Source: an archaeon
GTDB taxonomy: Archaea > EX4484-52 > B79-G9
Direction of reading: 5' to 3'
NCBI GenBank assembly: GCA_030594585.1
Contig: JAUVEX010000046.1
Span: 1 to 7,573, forward strand
DNA: 7,573 nucleotides
This document shows, piece by piece, positions 5,974 through 7,573 of the stretch. The notes under the pieces are model-generated. The model ran no database searches and was not told where the DNA came from. It worked only from the letters and a program-made list of their open reading frames with translations. Every line of letters starts with the position of its first letter. The stretch's first letter is position 1. Both the position numbers and the translations under genes were made by a program.

Positions 5974-6669
5974 ATGATTAATAGAATTAAGCAAGACATT
6001 CAAAAACTTGCGAACCCTAAAAAAGCTAAAATACTTGCAAAATTTTTTAAGACCGGCAAAGGAGAATACGGCGAAGGAGATATATTCCTCGGCATAAAAG
6101 TCCCCGAGCAGAGAAAAATAGCAAAGAAGTACTCTAGTTTGACTTTAGAGGACATACAAATTTTACTTGAAAGTAAAATACACGAATACCGGCTTACATC
6201 CTTATTCATTCTTATTGAAAAATATAAAAAAGCAGATGCAAAATATAAAAAAATAATTGTTGATTTTTATCTTAAAAACACTGGCAACATAAATAATTGG
6301 GATTTGGTTGACAGTTCTGCGCCGTATATTTTAGGCGACTATCTTTTGGAAAAAGACCGCTCAATATTATACGGCATGGCAAAATCAGACAACCTCTGGA
6401 AAAAAAGAATAGCCATACTCTCAACTTTTGCGTTCATAAGAAATAATGACTTTGATGATGCGTTTAATATTTCAGAAATTCTTCTTTACGATAGCCACAA
6501 CCTAATACACAAAGCAGTCGGCTGGATGCTGCGGGAAATTGGAAACCGGAATCAGAAAAAAGAAGAAGAATTCTTAAACAAGCACTACAAAGAAATGCCA
6601 AGAACTGCTTTAAGATACGCTATTGAGAAATTTGATAAAGATAAAAGAAACTATTATTTGAAAAGATAA
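5974..6669 (+). CDS. AlkD-like DNA alkylation repair glycosylase
   Basis: DNA_alkylation-family protein of 231 residues, the usual AlkD length, built of HEAT-like helical repeats. AlkD enzymes remove cationic alkylated bases such as N3-alkyladenine and N7-alkylguanine without flipping them fully out of the helix. Family landmarks: FLGIKVPEQRKIAKKY (38-53); NNWDLVDSSAPYILG (107-121), which contains W109 and D113 at the same numbers as the catalytic Trp and Asp of Bacillus cereus AlkD; LWKKRIAILSTFAFIR (141-156) with R145 near the position of its Arg148; VGWMLREIG (182-190), where W184 and R187 keep the W-x-x-R spacing of its Trp187/Arg190; and MPRTALRYAIEKF at the end. The counterpart of AlkD Trp152 appears to be Phe. 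The gene stands alone after the MoxR operon, has no ribosome binding site, and converges on PCNA with 3 bp between stops. Its transcript therefore probably runs into PCNA antisense sequence; a seven-T run at 6804-6810 may end it. Catalysis is inferred, not shown. Confidence 0.92.
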   Translation: MINRIKQDIQKLANPKKAKILAKFFKTGKGEYGEGDIFLGIKVPEQRKIAKKYSSLTLEDIQILLESKIHEYRLTSLFILIEKYKKADAKYKKIIVDFYLKNTGNINNWDLVDSSAPYILGDYLLEKDRSILYGMAKSDNLWKKRIAILSTFAFIRNNDFDDAFNISEILLYDSHNLIHKAVGWMLREIGNRNQKKEEEFLNKHYKEMPRTALRYAIEKFDKDKRNYYLKR

Positions 6670-6672
6670 ATA

Positions 6673-7422
6673 TCAATCGTCAACCCGTGGCGCCAACACA
6701 TAAGAAATCTCAGCAACATCTTTTTCTGTAAATGTTACTTTTAAAGGATAGTCGGTTCCAAACTGTATTTTGACTGTGTTTGCGATTTTGCCGCCTTTCT
6801 CGATTTTTTTCAGGTATTCTAAAGAATATTTGGATTTTTCTTCACCCTTTGCCGCAATGCCGACAACACCTTCTGCTCCGCCCTTAAGTTTTAGCTGGGC
6901 ATCGGAAAGGTCTCCTTCAGCGCTCATTGAAAAATCATTGGTATTTACTCCAAGAACAATTGTGTCTGTTACAATTGAGGCATCAGCAATTCCGTCTGAA
7001 AGTATGCTTGTTGATATTTCAACTGTTGCAGGGAAGTCAAGTTTCATTTCAGGGACTTCTCCTTTTTCAATATCCAAAAGAGGGATTGTGAATTTTCTCT
7101 CAGAACCGCCGGAAAGCGAAATTTTAAGCTTGTTTGCATTGTTGTCAAGTTCAAGCGAGACTTTGTCTGTTGCCTTTGCCCTTCTCAATACATTCAAAAG
7201 ATTTTCAAGACTGATGCTTATTTCTGCATCTGCTTCTGTTTTGTACTCTTCAAAAGCGCCCGCCATGAACTTGAAATCAACAAGAGTGACCATTGTAGGG
7301 TCTGTTGCTGTAAAGAAAAGGCCGTCTTTTTTAGCCATAAATGTCCCTTCACTTACAAGTTCCGATATTGCGGATAACGCGTCCTTGAAAACGGATACAT
7401 TGGAAAGTGTTGCATTAAACAT
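6673..7422 (-). CDS. pcn: DNA polymerase sliding clamp (archaeal PCNA)
   Basis: Complete PCNA of 249 residues, the normal archaeal length. It forms the ring that tethers DNA polymerase, ligase, FEN1 and other replication and repair proteins to DNA, loaded by RFC. The N-terminal domain (1-113) has the FTATDPTMVTLVDF stretch. The interdomain connecting loop follows at about 114-130 (PLLDIEKGEVPEMKLDF), which with the C-terminus makes the binding pocket for PIP-box partners. The C-terminal domain includes the KYSLEYLKKIEKGGK helix (198-212), the FGTDYPLKVTF strand (221-231) and the family ending YVLAPRVDD, with APRV the conserved C-terminal motif. The basic residues expected on the inner ring (K13, R80, R81, K83, K205, K206) are present. 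Only one clamp gene is seen, so a homotrimer is expected. The start has a GAGGA site seven bases... ahead (7429-7433) and a TATA-like box further upstream. It converges with the AlkD-like gene; T-rich sequence on the minus strand beyond the stop (6630-6671) could end its transcript. Confidence 0.97.
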   Translation of the reverse strand: MFNATLSNVSVFKDALSAISELVSEGTFMAKKDGLFFTATDPTMVTLVDFKFMAGAFEEYKTEADAEISISLENLLNVLRRAKATDKVSLELDNNANKLKISLSGGSERKFTIPLLDIEKGEVPEMKLDFPATVEISTSILSDGIADASIVTDTIVLGVNTNDFSMSAEGDLSDAQLKLKGGAEGVVGIAAKGEEKSKYSLEYLKKIEKGGKIANTVKIQFGTDYPLKVTFTEKDVAEISYVLAPRVDD

Positions 7423-7428
7423 AGTAAA

Positions 7429-7433
7429 TCCTC
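7429..7433 (-). promoter_or_regulatory. Ribosome binding site of pcn
   Basis: On the minus strand GAGGA sits six bases before the ATG at 7422, supporting this start and indicating that the pcn transcript has a leader. Confidence 0.55.
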
Positions 7434-7468
7434 TTAATTATCTTAAATACTTATTATTTTTAGAGGGC

Positions 7469-7480
7469 ATTTTTAAAAAG
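7469..7480 (-). promoter_or_regulatory. Candidate TATA box of pcn
   Basis: On the minus strand CTTTTTAAAAAT lies about 47 bases before the ATG. A start about 25 bases downstream would give a leader of roughly 25 bases that includes the GAGGA ribosome binding site. A second, weaker option is GTATTTAAGA at 7441-7450, but that would put the start at or beyond the ATG. The element is just past the stop of the upstream frame, so pcn may have its own promoter. Confidence 0.4.
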
Positions 7481-7486
7481 GTTGTT

Positions 7487-7573
7487 TTAAGTTTTAGTGG
7501 TGCTTTCTAAAGTTCGCCTGTAAAGTTTTAGGTTAAGGCCATCGAGAGTAGTTATTATGTCTGCGCGAATTTC
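7487..7573 (-). CDS. C-terminal tail of an unidentified protein, cut by the window edge
   Basis: From the window edge the minus strand is open for 28 codons before a TAA at 7487-7489. It reads EIRADIITTLDGLNLKLYRR followed by TLESTTKT. The other two minus frames are closed within 40 bases. The peptide looks like a real protein end: an amphipathic helix (ITTLDGLNLKLYRRTLE) followed by a short polar tail. Its stop is 64 bases before the pcn start and in the same direction, so the two genes could share a transcript. The family is not recognised, and with only 28 residues chance openness cannot be excluded. Confidence 0.45.
   Translation of the reverse strand, partial: EIRADIITTLDGLNLKLYRRTLESTTKT

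Noticed and set aside
6770..7510. 246-codon plus-strand open frame lying antisense to pcn
   Set aside because: It is an almost exact shadow of pcn, which has clear PCNA motifs, a ribosome binding site and the right length. The antisense peptide is Ser/Phe-rich with no recognisable domain.
1..7573. CRISPR array, tRNA, rRNA or insertion sequence
   Set aside because: No evenly spaced direct repeats, no cloverleaf or rRNA-like segment, and no transposase motif were seen on either strand.

Overview
The window looks like part of an AT-rich archaeal genome. The clearest marker is a complete archaeal/eukaryotic-type sliding clamp (PCNA) on the minus strand. Supporting signs are free use of ATA and AGA/AGG codons, AGGTGAT-type ribosome binding sites, short T-run and TATA-like intergenic signals, and many N-X-S/T sequons in a secreted protein. 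The lineage cannot be fixed from this window; a DPANN-type or other uncultured euryarchaeal-grade lineage is possible, but that is a guess.

Region 1 (1-1371, + strand) is a PAS-GAF-PAS sensory protein that ends right after the second PAS domain, with no kinase or other output domain. Its frame is open to the window edge, so the N-terminus may lie outside. A T-rich stretch and TATA-like elements follow (about 1372-1440).

Region 2 (about 1491-5873, + strand) is a compact four-gene operon: a MoxR-family AAA+ ATPase, a soluble DUF58 protein, a membrane-anchored von Willebrand factor A (VWA) protein of BatA type, and a secreted, single-pass BatD-like protein. The last two junctions overlap (the binding site for VWA spans the DUF58 stop; GTGA overlap for the BatD-like gene). 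The expected architecture is a cytosolic ATPase plus cytosolic DUF58 partner working with a membrane complex whose VWA and Ig-like/repeat domains face outside. The substrate is unknown. The least ordinary part is the ectodomain of the last protein, which carries two diverged copies of a roughly 60-residue unit at an exact 76-residue offset at their starts, and a cluster of N-glycosylation sequons.

Region 3 (5874-6669) has a short intergenic segment with a perfect 7-bp inverted repeat, then an AlkD-type DNA glycosylase gene with no visible ribosome binding site, possibly leaderless. It converges on PCNA with only 3 bp between the stop codons.

Region 4 (6673-7573, - strand) holds pcn with its own ribosome binding site and TATA-like box. 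Upstream of it is the C-terminal tail of another minus-strand frame that runs off the window. No RNA gene, CRISPR array or mobile element was seen, and no gene-free stretch exceeds about 100 bases.
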